Source of the DNA: an uncultured beta proteobacterium
GTDB lineage: Bacteria > Pseudomonadota > Gammaproteobacteria > Burkholderiales > Rhodocyclaceae
Assembly (NCBI GenBank): GCA_903930395.1
Contig: CAIYYE010000141.1
Coordinates: 1-8,428, forward strand
Direction of reading: 5' to 3'
Length of the DNA stretch: 8,428 nucleotides
A model generated the notes under the pieces. That model was not told the origin of the DNA. It ran no database searches and saw only the letters and a list, made by a program, of their open reading frames with translations. The translations under genes and the position numbers were made by a program. Shown here one piece after another: positions 1 through 6,836 of the stretch (positions are counted from its first letter, which is position 1; each line of letters opens with the position of its first letter).

Positions 1-165
1 CCGGCCGAGTTTTTCGCCGTATTCACCGAGTGCTTCTTCGAGACACCCGATCTCATCGCCGATGAATATCCGGCCATTTACGGCCTGCTCTGCCGCTATT
101 ACCTGCAGGACCCGCTGGCCCGCCTGACGAAGGCGGACAGCGCATCGAGCACTGCCGCCTCCTGA
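1..165 (+). CDS. mtfA: MtfA-like M90 family zinc peptidase, C-terminal part
   Basis: The reading frame is open from base 1 to a TGA at 163-165 and gives 54 residues, the C-terminal end of a longer protein whose start lies outside the window. The visible part begins PAEFFAVFTECFFETPDL and continues with a DEYPAIYGLL segment and a YYLQDPLARL segment. This pattern is characteristic of the C-terminus of MtfA/M90 zinc-dependent peptidases, which are cytosolic and in E. coli bind the glucose-system repressor Mlc. The glutamate in the FAVxxExFF motif (visible residue 10) fits the family's third zinc ligand; the HExxH motif would lie upstream and cannot be checked. The last roughly ten residues, rich in Ser and Ala, look like an unconserved tail. 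The last 67 bases overlap the end of the convergent hydrolase gene. The family call is from recalled motifs; the role in this organism is inferred. Confidence 0.82.
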   Translation, partial: PAEFFAVFTECFFETPDLIADEYPAIYGLLCRYYLQDPLARLTKADSASSTAAS

Positions 166-875
166 TCGCGGTGCGGCGAGTGGCCGCAGCGGGGCAGTTT
201 GAGCAATTGCGTGCCGGGCACCTGCTCGGCAATGACGTCGATCTGACGCATCGTCGCGTATTCGTCGTCCTCGCCCTGGATGGCGAGTACCGGACAGCGG
301 ATTTTCGGTAAATAGCTTTCGATGTTCCAGTCACGGAAGGCCGGTGAGAGCCAGGTATCGTTCCAGTCGGCAAAGACGCGTTCGGTCTGCGCATGGTGAT
401 AGCGCGCCAGCTTTTTCGGGAAATCGGTCGTCTCCCAGGTTGTCTTAGCCGCGCGAATACCGGCCAGCGTGACCTCTTCGACAAACTCGTGCGGCGCCAT
501 GACGGCAACAGCCTGCGGCACCTCGGGGAAAGCCCCGGCAAAGATCAGTGCAATGCTGCCACCATCGCTGTGGCCGATCAGCACGGGACGTTCGATGCCC
601 AGCGCCGCGAGCAGGGCCGGCAGCATCACCTCGCCCTCGCGGTGCATGTAAAGCGGCGTGCGCGGTTCCGGATAAGCCTCGGAACCACCATAGCCGGCGC
701 GTGACCAGACGATGAGCCGACAACCTGTAACCGCTGCCAGCTTTTCGGGAAAATGCCGCCACATGCCGACGCTGCCCAGGCCCTCGTGGAGCAGCAAGAG
801 CGTTGGCAAGCCCTCGGCCGTGGCCGGAAAATCGCGATATTCGAGCTTAAGCCCTTCAACAACGATGTGTTTCAT
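99..875 (-). CDS. alpha/beta hydrolase (258 aa)
   Basis: This encodes a single-domain alpha/beta-hydrolase-fold enzyme with no signal peptide or membrane segment, so it is probably cytosolic. The sequence shows an oxyanion-type HEGLGS motif at residues 30-35, the nucleophile elbow GHSDGG with Ser103, a candidate acid Asp in GEDDEY (203-204) and the catalytic His232 in RCGHSPHR. Length is normal for the fold. The cap region around residues 130-185 is rich in Trp and aromatic residues (TTWETTDF, FADWNDTW, FRDWNIE), which probably shape the substrate pocket. Substrate is unknown; esterase, lactonase or C-C hydrolase activity are all possible. The ATG at 873-875 is chosen because it overlaps the TGA of the upstream hydrolase as ATGA, so its translation is probably coupled. 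No strong Shine-Dalgarno sequence precedes it, which fits coupling. The 3' end overlaps the mtfA-like gene on the other strand. Confidence 0.9.
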   Translation of the reverse strand: MKHIVVEGLKLEYRDFPATAEGLPTLLLLHEGLGSVGMWRHFPEKLAAVTGCRLIVWSRAGYGGSEAYPEPRTPLYMHREGEVMLPALLAALGIERPVLIGHSDGGSIALIFAGAFPEVPQAVAVMAPHEFVEEVTLAGIRAAKTTWETTDFPKKLARYHHAQTERVFADWNDTWLSPAFRDWNIESYLPKIRCPVLAIQGEDDEYATMRQIDVIAEQVPGTQLLKLPRCGHSPHRDQEAAVLDALSAFVRRASGSCR

Positions 876-1726
876 GCGCTCAACAGGAAATCTCTAACTA
901 CGGCGATCTGCTCCGCCGACTGGAACATCGGGGCATGCCCGACCCCTTCGATTTCAGCCAGTCTGGCTTGCGGACCGCAAGTCGCCATTTTCTGCCAGGT
1001 TTCACGCGTCAGCAGATCGGACAGGGCACCGCGAATGACCATGGTCGGACATTTGATCTGGGCGTAGAGCGGCCAGAGGTCGATATCCTTGTCAGCAAAG
1101 GCAGCCCGGAAAGGCTCGGCGATACGCGGGTCGTAGCGGAAGCGCCAGCGGCCGTCGGAGCCCTGGACTATGCTCGTCTCGGTCAGGTGATACCACTGCG
1201 CCTCGGTCAGCGGGCCGAAGGGCTCGCTGACGAACTTGACGAAGGCCAACGCCTCTTCAAAAGTCGCCCAGTCCGGGTCGGTGCCGACATAGGTGCCGAT
1301 GCGCTGCAACGATTCGGCGGTAATCACCGGCCCGACATCGTTGAGCACCATCTTGCGGATCGGCGTTCCATCCTGCGCTGCCAGCCCCATGCCGATCAGC
1401 CCCCCCATCGAGGTGCCGACCCAATGCACGGTCTCGACATTGAGGCGGGCGATCAGCGTCACCATGTCGGCGACGTATTGCGGAATGCCATAGGCAGCCG
1501 GATCACGTAGATGGCTGCTCTGACCGCGACCGACGACATCCGGGCAGATGACACGGTAATGTCCGGACATGGCCTCGGCCAGGGCGTCGAAATCGCGACC
1601 ATTGCGCGTCAGGCCATGGACGCAGATGAGCACACGCGGATTGTCGCGGGCACCCCACTCGGTATAAGCCATCCGATGCAGGCCCGATGGCCCGAGACAT
1701 TGCACGATCTGTTGTTTGAATTTCAT
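872..1726 (-). CDS. alpha/beta hydrolase (284 aa)
   Basis: This is a second alpha/beta-hydrolase-fold protein, clearly different in sequence from its neighbour and not a recent duplicate. Visible motifs are HGLTRNGRDF at 38-47 (oxyanion loop), PDVVGRGQS at 62-70, the nucleophile elbow GTSMGG with Ser106, a likely acid Asp237 in GALSDLLT and His264 in GVGHAP. The triad is therefore complete and the protein should be active. It has no signal peptide and is probably cytosolic. The HGLTRN form is common in proteobacterial esterase-like hydrolases of unassigned substrate, so no reaction is claimed. The start is well supported by a GGAGGAG ribosome binding site five bases upstream. It follows comEC by 24 bases and ends in an ATGA overlap with the next hydrolase, suggesting one transcript for the three genes. 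Confidence 0.92.
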   Translation of the reverse strand: MKFKQQIVQCLGPSGLHRMAYTEWGARDNPRVLICVHGLTRNGRDFDALAEAMSGHYRVICPDVVGRGQSSHLRDPAAYGIPQYVADMVTLIARLNVETVHWVGTSMGGLIGMGLAAQDGTPIRKMVLNDVGPVITAESLQRIGTYVGTDPDWATFEEALAFVKFVSEPFGPLTEAQWYHLTETSIVQGSDGRWRFRYDPRIAEPFRAAFADKDIDLWPLYAQIKCPTMVIRGALSDLLTRETWQKMATCGPQARLAEIEGVGHAPMFQSAEQIAVVRDFLLSA

Positions 1727-1731
1727 GGTCT

Positions 1732-1738
1732 CTCCTCC
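1732..1738 (-). promoter_or_regulatory. Ribosome binding site of the 284-aa hydrolase
   Basis: Read on the - strand the bases are GGAGGAG, followed by AGACC and then the ATG at 1724-1726. This is a near-ideal Shine-Dalgarno sequence and fixes the start. It lies in the 24-base gap after the comEC stop codon, so the hydrolase can be translated efficiently from a comEC transcript. Confidence 0.8.
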
Positions 1739-1750
1739 CCGCTCAATGTA

Positions 1751-4081
1751 TCACCGGCCGTGCCAATAGCGGCGATGTTCATGCCGCCATCCTGACACAG
1801 CCACGCCCTCCCCGCCCAGCCTGATGCTGACGGCACCATCTCGATCGGTTCGCCAGATGCTCGCCCCCAAGGCCTCGTAGCGGGCCACCACCTCGGCCTT
1901 GGGATGACCGAAACGGCTGCGGTAGCCGACCGGGATGACCGCATTGCCGGCTCCGACCGCCTGCACGAAGGCGGGCGTAGACGAGGTTTTCGAGCCGTGA
2001 TGCGGCATGAGCAGGAGATCGGCCGCCAGATCACCCGGATAGCGCTGGAGCAAGGCCGTCTCGTCGGGCGCCTCGATATCCGAGGTCAGCAACAGGCGGC
2101 GCCCGCCGGTCTCGATGCGCAGCACACAGGAGAGATGGTTCGACTTGCTGGCGAGGCCATACGCTTCGGCAGCCGGATGCAGCACCTCGAAAACCACGCC
2201 ATCCCATACCCAGCGCTGACCGGCGATGCATTGCCGGCCACCCATGCCGGCCACCGACGAAAGCACTTCGCCGACCCGCAGCGCCGCCCGCACAGAGCCC
2301 GTGCCACCGGAATGATCGCTGTCACGATGCGTCACCATCAGGATATCGACAAAGCCGATACCCTGGTTTCGCAGATAGGGCACGACCACCCGCTGCCCGG
2401 CATCCGACTCGGCGCTGTACAGCGGCCCCGGATCGTAGATCAACGTGTGCTCGCGCGTCCGGACGACACTGGCCAGCCCCTGCCCGACATCAAGAATGCT
2501 CACCCACACCATACCCTCGGCCGGTTTTTCGGCCGGCCAGAACAGGGCCGGGAAAAACAGCACGGCACCCAGCCAGCGTCCCGGCAGGCCCCGCGGCAAG
2601 AGGCAGACAGCCACACCGAACCCGGCCGCCAGGGCCGTCCACAGCGGCGGTGCCGGCGCCACCCAGACAGGCCATGTGGCGCACCAGTCGAGAAAGAGCA
2701 TGAGCCAAGCCATGACCGCATGCGCCAGCCACAGGATAGGCCACCACGGGACCAGCGCCCCAAGCAGCGCCAACGGCGTCACGATGAAGCTGATGACCGG
2801 AATCGCCAGGGCATTTGCCAGGGGCGAGACCAGCGAAAACTGCTGGAAGACTAGCAACAGGATAGGCAGCGAGGCCAGGGTTGCCGCCCATTGCACGACA
2901 CCCCAGGTACGGACATCCCCCCGCCAGCCCGAAGCCTCGCCAACGTTGGCCGAGCCGATGTAAAGCAAGGCGCCGACCGCCCCGAACGACAGCCAGAAGC
3001 CTGCCGCCTGCACGGCCCAGGGGTCGAACAGGAGGACGACGAGCAGCGCCAGGCACAATATCCGGCTGGGTGCCACGATGCGTCCGGAAAGCATCGCAGC
3101 GGCGGCAACCAGAAGCATGTAAAGCGTACGCTGGGCAGGCACGGCAAAACCGGCGAGCAGCGAGTATGCGAGTGCGCCAAGGCAGGCCGCGAGCAGTCCG
3201 GCCTTTTGCGTCGGCCAGCGGAGTGCCAGCGCCGGCACGCGCCGCCAGCCAGCCGAAACCAGCCAGCCGAAGAGCGCCGCGACCATCGTCACATGCAGGC
3301 CGGAAATGCTCATGAGATGCGTCGTCCCAGTCCGGTTGAAGGTCGTCCACAAGTCGCTCTGTATGGCCTTCTGGTCGCCGATCACCAAGGCCACCAGTAC
3401 GCCGGCCCACGGGTAGGAGGCTTCCGGCAGAAGCTGGGCAAACGAGTTGCGAATCATCTGCCGCAGGTGCTCGATGGTGTAATCCGTTTGCCAGACCATG
3501 TCGTCCAGACGCTGCGGCGGGTTCGGGCGGATGGTGCCGGTCGCCCGGATATTGCGTTCGAAAAGCCAGGCCTCGTAATCGAAACCGCCCGGATTGGCGT
3601 TGCCATGCGGCCGCTTGAGGCGTACGGTAAAACGCCAGCGCTCGCCGGGCCGCACCGCCAGTCGCTCGAACGGCTCATCGTCGCGCCGACCCTGATACCA
3701 GGACAGCATGATGCGTCCGGGTACAGTGGCGCCGGCGGTGATGACCCGCTCGACGTCGAACTCGAAGCGTGAGCCGTTGCTGAAATCCTGCGGCAACGCA
3801 GCGATTACGCCGACCACCTCGACATCGCGACCTTCCTGCTCGACAGGAAGTTGATCGGCCAGCCGGATCTCGGCCCGCCATGCAGCCCAGGCCATCCCCA
3901 GTGCCGCACAGGCAAGCAGCACCAGCACACGGGAGGCCCAGCCCGACCAGCGCAGGCGTGGCAGTACCTGCACCAATAGCAGCGACAGCCCACCGACAGC
4001 CCACGGGCCCCAATCGGGCAGGACCGGCTGCATCTGCAGGCCGAGCACAGCGACAGCGAAGGCGAGGATATTCAGGCGCAT
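1751..4081 (-). CDS. comEC: DNA internalization competence protein ComEC/Rec2
   Basis: ComEC forms the inner-membrane channel that passes single-stranded DNA into the cytoplasm during natural transformation. The 776-residue protein has the full family layout. Residues 1-70 contain hydrophobic segments (1-20, 26-40, 50-68). Residues 85-185 form the soluble OB-like DUF4131 region. Residues 220-510 form the multi-pass Competence domain, with the hallmark TGTTHLMSISGLHV at 251-264 and GFAVPAQRTLYM at 311-322. Residues 525-760 form the metallo-beta-lactamase-like domain, with DVGQG at 531-535, the metal motif THRDSDHSGG at 584-593, TSDIE at 666-670, HHGS at 694-697 and a GHPKAEV motif at 725-731. 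With the HxDxDH motif intact, the C-terminal domain could be an active nuclease, as proposed for this family. The ATG at 4079-4081 is used because an in-frame TAG lies four codons upstream, although no clear Shine-Dalgarno sequence is visible. Divergent from the DUF2062 gene and upstream of two hydrolase genes. Confidence 0.96.
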   Translation of the reverse strand: MRLNILAFAVAVLGLQMQPVLPDWGPWAVGGLSLLLVQVLPRLRWSGWASRVLVLLACAALGMAWAAWRAEIRLADQLPVEQEGRDVEVVGVIAALPQDFSNGSRFEFDVERVITAGATVPGRIMLSWYQGRRDDEPFERLAVRPGERWRFTVRLKRPHGNANPGGFDYEAWLFERNIRATGTIRPNPPQRLDDMVWQTDYTIEHLRQMIRNSFAQLLPEASYPWAGVLVALVIGDQKAIQSDLWTTFNRTGTTHLMSISGLHVTMVAALFGWLVSAGWRRVPALALRWPTQKAGLLAACLGALAYSLLAGFAVPAQRTLYMLLVAAAAMLSGRIVAPSRILCLALLVVLLFDPWAVQAAGFWLSFGAVGALLYIGSANVGEASGWRGDVRTWGVVQWAATLASLPILLLVFQQFSLVSPLANALAIPVISFIVTPLALLGALVPWWPILWLAHAVMAWLMLFLDWCATWPVWVAPAPPLWTALAAGFGVAVCLLPRGLPGRWLGAVLFFPALFWPAEKPAEGMVWVSILDVGQGLASVVRTREHTLIYDPGPLYSAESDAGQRVVVPYLRNQGIGFVDILMVTHRDSDHSGGTGSVRAALRVGEVLSSVAGMGGRQCIAGQRWVWDGVVFEVLHPAAEAYGLASKSNHLSCVLRIETGGRRLLLTSDIEAPDETALLQRYPGDLAADLLLMPHHGSKTSSTPAFVQAVGAGNAVIPVGYRSRFGHPKAEVVARYEALGASIWRTDRDGAVSIRLGGEGVAVSGWRHEHRRYWHGR

Positions 4082-4179
4082 GGCGGGATACTAAACCCGG
4101 AGTATGCAATATGGATATCCATCCAGACCGGTTTGATGACAGCCGTGACGAGTTGGCTGGCCCGGTGAATAATAGGGCC
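4082..4179. promoter_or_regulatory. Divergent intergenic region between comEC and the DUF2062 gene
   Basis: Both flanking genes start from this 98-base spacer, so promoters for each are expected here. I could not identify a convincing -35/-10 pair on either strand. It contains a perfect 12-base palindrome, ATGGATATCCAT, at 4111-4122. An ATG at 4111, inside that palindrome, is in frame with the DUF2062 gene and would add 23 residues to it, but the added stretch is charged and does not resemble the family. Confidence 0.45.
4111..4122. repeat. 12-base perfect palindrome
   Basis: ATGGATATCCAT equals its own reverse complement. It lies about midway in the divergent spacer between comEC and the DUF2062 gene, a position where an operator shared by both genes could lie. 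A single short palindrome may also be chance, and no regulator gene is nearby. Confidence 0.35.
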
Positions 4180-4719
4180 ATGCGCCGCACCCTGAAAAAA
4201 TACCTCCCGGATCACCAGACGATACGCAACAACCCCTGGTTAAAGCCGTTCCAGTCGTCCTTGCTGCATCCGCGTCTCTGGCACCTGAACCGTCATTCGG
4301 CGGCCGGCGCCGTGGCGGCGGGCCTTTTCTGCGGACTGATTCCCGGACCACTGCAAATGCTCGGTGCCGCCATCAGCGCGCTGGTCTTTCGCGTCAACCT
4401 GCCGCTCGCCCTGTTCGTAACCTTCTACACCAACCCGCTGACGATTGTTCCGCTCTATCTGCTGGCCTACCAGATTGGCCGCCTCACCATCGGCGAAGGC
4501 AATGGATTCATCACTCCGCCGGCCTTCAACGCCATCGACTTCATCGGCTGGACGAGCGCCATGCAAAACTGGATGCTGGCCGTCGCCAAACCGCTGGGCA
4601 TCGGCCTCGTCCTCCTCGCCAGCGGCCTCGCCCTGCTCGGCTACTTCGCCACAAAAGGCGCCTGGCGGATCTATCTGATCAGGGCTTGGCGCCGCCGAAA
4701 GGCTTTTCCCAGTCGGTAG
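4180..4719 (+). CDS. DUF2062 domain-containing small membrane protein
   Basis: The gene encodes 179 residues matching the DUF2062 family of small inner-membrane proteins, whose function is not established. The basic N-terminus (MRRTLKKYLPDH) is followed by an HPRLWHLNRHS segment at 30-40. Next comes a hydrophobic stretch at 41-70 containing the family-typical GLFCGLIPGPLQM at 48-60. A second at 73-100 contains TFYTNPLTIVPLY (81-93), and a third runs over about 134-157. The tail is strongly basic (RAWRRRKAFPSR), consistent with a cytoplasmic end. The start at 4180 is preferred over the in-frame ATG at 4111 because MRRTLKKYLPDH is the beginning expected for betaproteobacterial members. Only a weak AGGG lies upstream, so the start is somewhat uncertain. 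The gene diverges from comEC and converges on the chemoreceptor gene, ending 18 bases from that gene's stop codon. Confidence 0.88.
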   Translation: MRRTLKKYLPDHQTIRNNPWLKPFQSSLLHPRLWHLNRHSAAGAVAAGLFCGLIPGPLQMLGAAISALVFRVNLPLALFVTFYTNPLTIVPLYLLAYQIGRLTIGEGNGFITPPAFNAIDFIGWTSAMQNWMLAVAKPLGIGLVLLASGLALLGYFATKGAWRIYLIRAWRRRKAFPSR

Positions 4720-4737
4720 CTTTTAGCCCCTCGATCC

Positions 4738-6753
4738 TCAAGTCTTGAATTGTGCAATAGCCGCACTCAAGCCTTGCGACAGTTTGCGCAGGGACTCGGA
4801 GGTGGTCGCATTGCCACTGGCGGCGGCGCTATTTTCTTCGGCCATCAGGGCGATCCGTTCGACGTTCTGGGCAATATCGGTACTGGCGGTGGCCTGCTCG
4901 CGCAGGGCAACACTGATTTCGGAAACGGCCGAGAGAACCTGGCGCGACTGGGCCTGGACCTGGCCGATCGCCTCGCCCGCCAGCTGGGCCTGCGCGACGC
5001 CGGACGAAACCCGCTGAACCCCCTGCTTCATGGAGGAAACGGCGGTGGCGGTGCCGGTCTGGACGGCCTCGATCATGGCGGTAATTTCATGGGTCGACTT
5101 GGCGGTGCGTTCGGCCAGTTTCCTGACCTCGTCGGCAACGACGGCAAAGCCCCGACCCGATTCGCCCGCCCGTGCCGCCTCAATGGCGGCGTTGAGGGCC
5201 AACAGGTTGGTCTGGTCAGCAATTTCCTTGATCGTCCCGACAATCGCCGAGATCTGTTCGGACTGCCGGCCCAGCGCCTCGACAGCGCTAGCTGACTCAT
5301 TGACGGTCTGGGCGATGGCCTGGATTTCATTGACCACGGACTGGACGATCTGCCCGCCGCGCGTCGCCACCTCGTCCGACTCCCGCGAATACATCTGCGC
5401 ATCCTGCGCGTTCCGGGAAATATGATCGATACCGACCGTCATTTCCTCGACGGCAGCCGCCATGCTGCTGGCTGAATCGCTTTGCCGGGATGTGCCGGAA
5501 GAAATCTGCTGGCTCGATGCGGCCAACTGCTCCGCCGCCAGGTTGAGTTGCCGGACATCGTCTTTTACACCGCCGAGCAGATTGCGGAATGCCGCCGCCA
5601 TGCCGTTGAAATTCTTGCCGGCTGAATGCAGTTCATCGACCCCGTCGGTATCGAACCTGGTGGTCAGGTCGCCATCGGCAAGACGGCGCGCACCCTGCGA
5701 AAAATCACCGACGCTGTTGATGACGGAATAATAGGTGCCGATGCCCAGATAGCCGACCAGCAGGAAGGTGCAGATAGCCAGCCCGATCTCGAAGGCCAGG
5801 ACCTGACGCGACTGCTCGAGCCGATCCTGCAATTGCCGCTCGAACTGCGGCATCAGCGTGTCGTACATGACCTTGTAGCCGAGATCGATGACCTGGGTGA
5901 CCATGGCAAAGTAATCCTGCGGCGAGGTGACGTATTTCTCGGTCAGGATGTCCTCACGCACCAGCGCAAAAATCTTTTGAGCCCCGACCGAAAACTCCTT
6001 GGTCGGCCCCGACAGCCCATCCTTCAGGGCCGGCGCAAAGCGCATCACCTTTTCCAGATTGATATTCTGGGCCTGCAGTGTGCCTTCCATCTGCGCCACT
6101 ACTGCCGAAAGATCGACCCGTTGCTGCGCCGTCATTTCCTTCTTGGTCAGCAAGCCGGTGCCCCTGGCCCGCGTCACGCCCATCTGCTCGAGCATGGCCG
6201 GCATCTTGGTGACCAGGGTATCCATGAAATAGTAGGTATCCATGATCGGATCGAGGGTCAACTGCGTCTCGTCGGCCACGGTCACCATGAATTGCAGGAG
6301 CTTGCCTATCATCTGCGTATGGCGCTTGATATTTTCCGGCGGCGTCCAGCTCAGTCCCTGGCTGGCAATGGTCTCCCAGTCCTGGCGAATCGCCTTCCAG
6401 TCAGCCGCATCACGCAATACGGGGGGCAGTGCGGCATCGGCCAGCGCTACGGCAGCGGCGACTTCCTTTTCCTTGGCAGCGCGCTTGTCCTTCATCGCCT
6501 CATTGCCGTTGAGCACGCCGGATGACAAGCCGCGGTGCTGCTGCATGACCTGGGCCATCTGGTTGAGCGGCTTGAGCATCTGCAGACCCAGCAGTTCCTG
6601 ACGGGCCGTCTCGATATCGCGGCTCAGAAAGGAAAAAACCGAATAGAGCAGGACCACCATGACCACCGATACGGCCGCCCCGAGCAGCAAGAATTTGCTG
6701 TTGTAACGAAGCCTGTTCATCAGGGCGATAGCCGGGGAAAAAATCACTTGCAT
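4738..6753 (-). CDS. Methyl-accepting chemotaxis protein (671 aa)
   Basis: This is a transmembrane chemoreceptor that signals through CheW and CheA to the flagellar motor or another output. TM1 covers about 20-43 and TM2 about 321-345, enclosing a large, mostly helical periplasmic region of about 275 residues. A HAMP linker (about 345-398) has an [13 protein letters not shown] segment. The cytoplasmic coiled coil has the highly conserved hairpin tip at 509-550 (core [19 protein letters not shown], then [18 protein letters not shown]). Likely methylation pairs are Glu436/Glu437 and Glu639/Glu640. The protein ends AQFKT, with no C-terminal CheR/CheB-tethering pentapeptide. The sensor region contains QQHRGLSSG at 71-79 and [11 protein letters not shown] at 168-178, reminiscent of nitrate/nitrite-sensing (NIT-like) or other double helical-bundle sensors; the ligand is unknown. 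The ATG at 6751-6753 is supported by AGGAG seven bases upstream; a second ATG twelve codons in (6718-6720) lacks one. It lies downstream of lolD but probably has its own promoter. Confidence 0.96.
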   Translation of the reverse strand: MQVIFSPAIALMNRLRYNSKFLLLGAAVSVVMVVLLYSVFSFLSRDIETARQELLGLQMLKPLNQMAQVMQQHRGLSSGVLNGNEAMKDKRAAKEKEVAAAVALADAALPPVLRDAADWKAIRQDWETIASQGLSWTPPENIKRHTQMIGKLLQFMVTVADETQLTLDPIMDTYYFMDTLVTKMPAMLEQMGVTRARGTGLLTKKEMTAQQRVDLSAVVAQMEGTLQAQNINLEKVMRFAPALKDGLSGPTKEFSVGAQKIFALVREDILTEKYVTSPQDYFAMVTQVIDLGYKVMYDTLMPQFERQLQDRLEQSRQVLAFEIGLAICTFLLVGYLGIGTYYSVINSVGDFSQGARRLADGDLTTRFDTDGVDELHSAGKNFNGMAAAFRNLLGGVKDDVRQLNLAAEQLAASSQQISSGTSRQSDSASSMAAAVEEMTVGIDHISRNAQDAQMYSRESDEVATRGGQIVQSVVNEIQAIAQTVNESASAVEALGRQSEQISAIVGTIKEIADQTNLLALNAAIEAARAGESGRGFAVVADEVRKLAERTAKSTHEITAMIEAVQTGTATAVSSMKQGVQRVSSGVAQAQLAGEAIGQVQAQSRQVLSAVSEISVALREQATASTDIAQNVERIALMAEENSAAASGNATTSESLRKLSQGLSAAIAQFKT

Positions 6754-6760
6754 TTCCTGT

Positions 6761-6765
6761 CTCCT
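6761..6765 (-). promoter_or_regulatory. Ribosome binding site of the chemoreceptor gene
   Basis: On the - strand the sequence reads AGGAG, then seven bases, then the ATG at 6751-6753. This decides for the longer start over the internal ATG at 6718-6720. Confidence 0.7.
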
Positions 6766-6793
6766 GGACGACGTGCAGACATCAACACCACGG

Positions 6794-6811
6794 ATGTTAT
6801 TTTAATAACAT
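6794..6811. repeat. Inverted repeat in the AT-rich spacer
   Basis: ATGTTAT and ATAACAT are exact reverse complements separated by TTTA, making an 18-base inverted repeat. It overlaps the first unit of the tandem repeat next to it. It could be a dimeric regulator's operator. It is too AT-rich and lacks the GC stem expected of an intrinsic terminator, although it lies downstream of lolD. Confidence 0.5.
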
Positions 6812-6820
6812 TTAATAATA
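6801..6820. repeat. 10-base tandem repeat, two units
   Basis: TTTAATAACA is followed directly by TTTAATAATA; the two units differ at one base. The 10-base period is close to one turn of the DNA helix, so both copies would present the same face to a bound protein. AT-rich composition makes chance similarity possible. Confidence 0.5.
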
Positions 6821-6836
6821 TTTTACACTTATCAAA

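Larger units (their letters stand above)
6766..6836 (-). promoter_or_regulatory. AT-rich probable control region of the chemoreceptor gene
   Basis: This spacer between the lolD stop codon and the chemoreceptor gene is sharply AT-rich in an otherwise GC-rich window: only 5 of the 40 bases at 6801-6840 are G or C. On the - strand it offers -10-like hexamers TATTAT (6815-6820) and TAAAAT (6820-6825). A TTGCGA lies 15 bases upstream of the latter, at 6841-6846, inside the lolD 3' end. Spacing is suboptimal, so no exact promoter is assigned. The region also carries a hairpin palindrome and a tandem repeat, listed separately. A role as the promoter or upstream activating region of the chemoreceptor gene is inferred from position and composition. 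Confidence 0.5.

Noticed and set aside
935..1510. + strand open frame (191 codons) opposite the 284-aa hydrolase
   Set aside because: The opposite strand encodes a hydrolase with a complete catalytic triad; the + frame shows no motif and no ribosome binding site.
1904..2854. Long + strand open frame (316 codons) opposite comEC
   Set aside because: It lies wholly within the strongly supported comEC gene. Its product is rich in Arg, His, Gln and Pro with no recognisable motif, as expected for an antisense frame in GC-rich DNA.
2490..3410. 306-codon - strand frame overlapping comEC in another phase
   Set aside because: It is the same strand as comEC but out of frame, very rich in Gly, Ala and Arg, and lacks any domain; comEC motifs run uninterrupted through this stretch.
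3880..4179. Upstream extension of the DUF2062 frame by 100 codons
   Set aside because: Most of the extension is antisense to the comEC N-terminus and is Pro/Arg/Ala-rich. The family-type N-terminus begins at the ATG at 4180.
4720..4737. Bidirectional terminator between the DUF2062 and chemoreceptor genes
   Set aside because: The 18-base gap contains no inverted repeat.
5626..6525. Long + strand open frame (299 codons) opposite the chemoreceptor gene
   Set aside because: It is an antisense shadow of the receptor coding region with no recognisable domain, and low-complexity composition mirrors the codon use of the real gene.
6774..6790. Possible sigma-54 promoter on the - strand (TGG...TGCA) upstream of the chemoreceptor gene
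   Set aside because: The GG and GC elements are one base too far apart for the strict 10-base spacing, and the -24 element is poor.
6794..6811. Intrinsic terminator for lolC-lolD
   Set aside because: The stem is nearly all A/T and short, so it would not form a stable terminator hairpin; an operator or chance is more likely.
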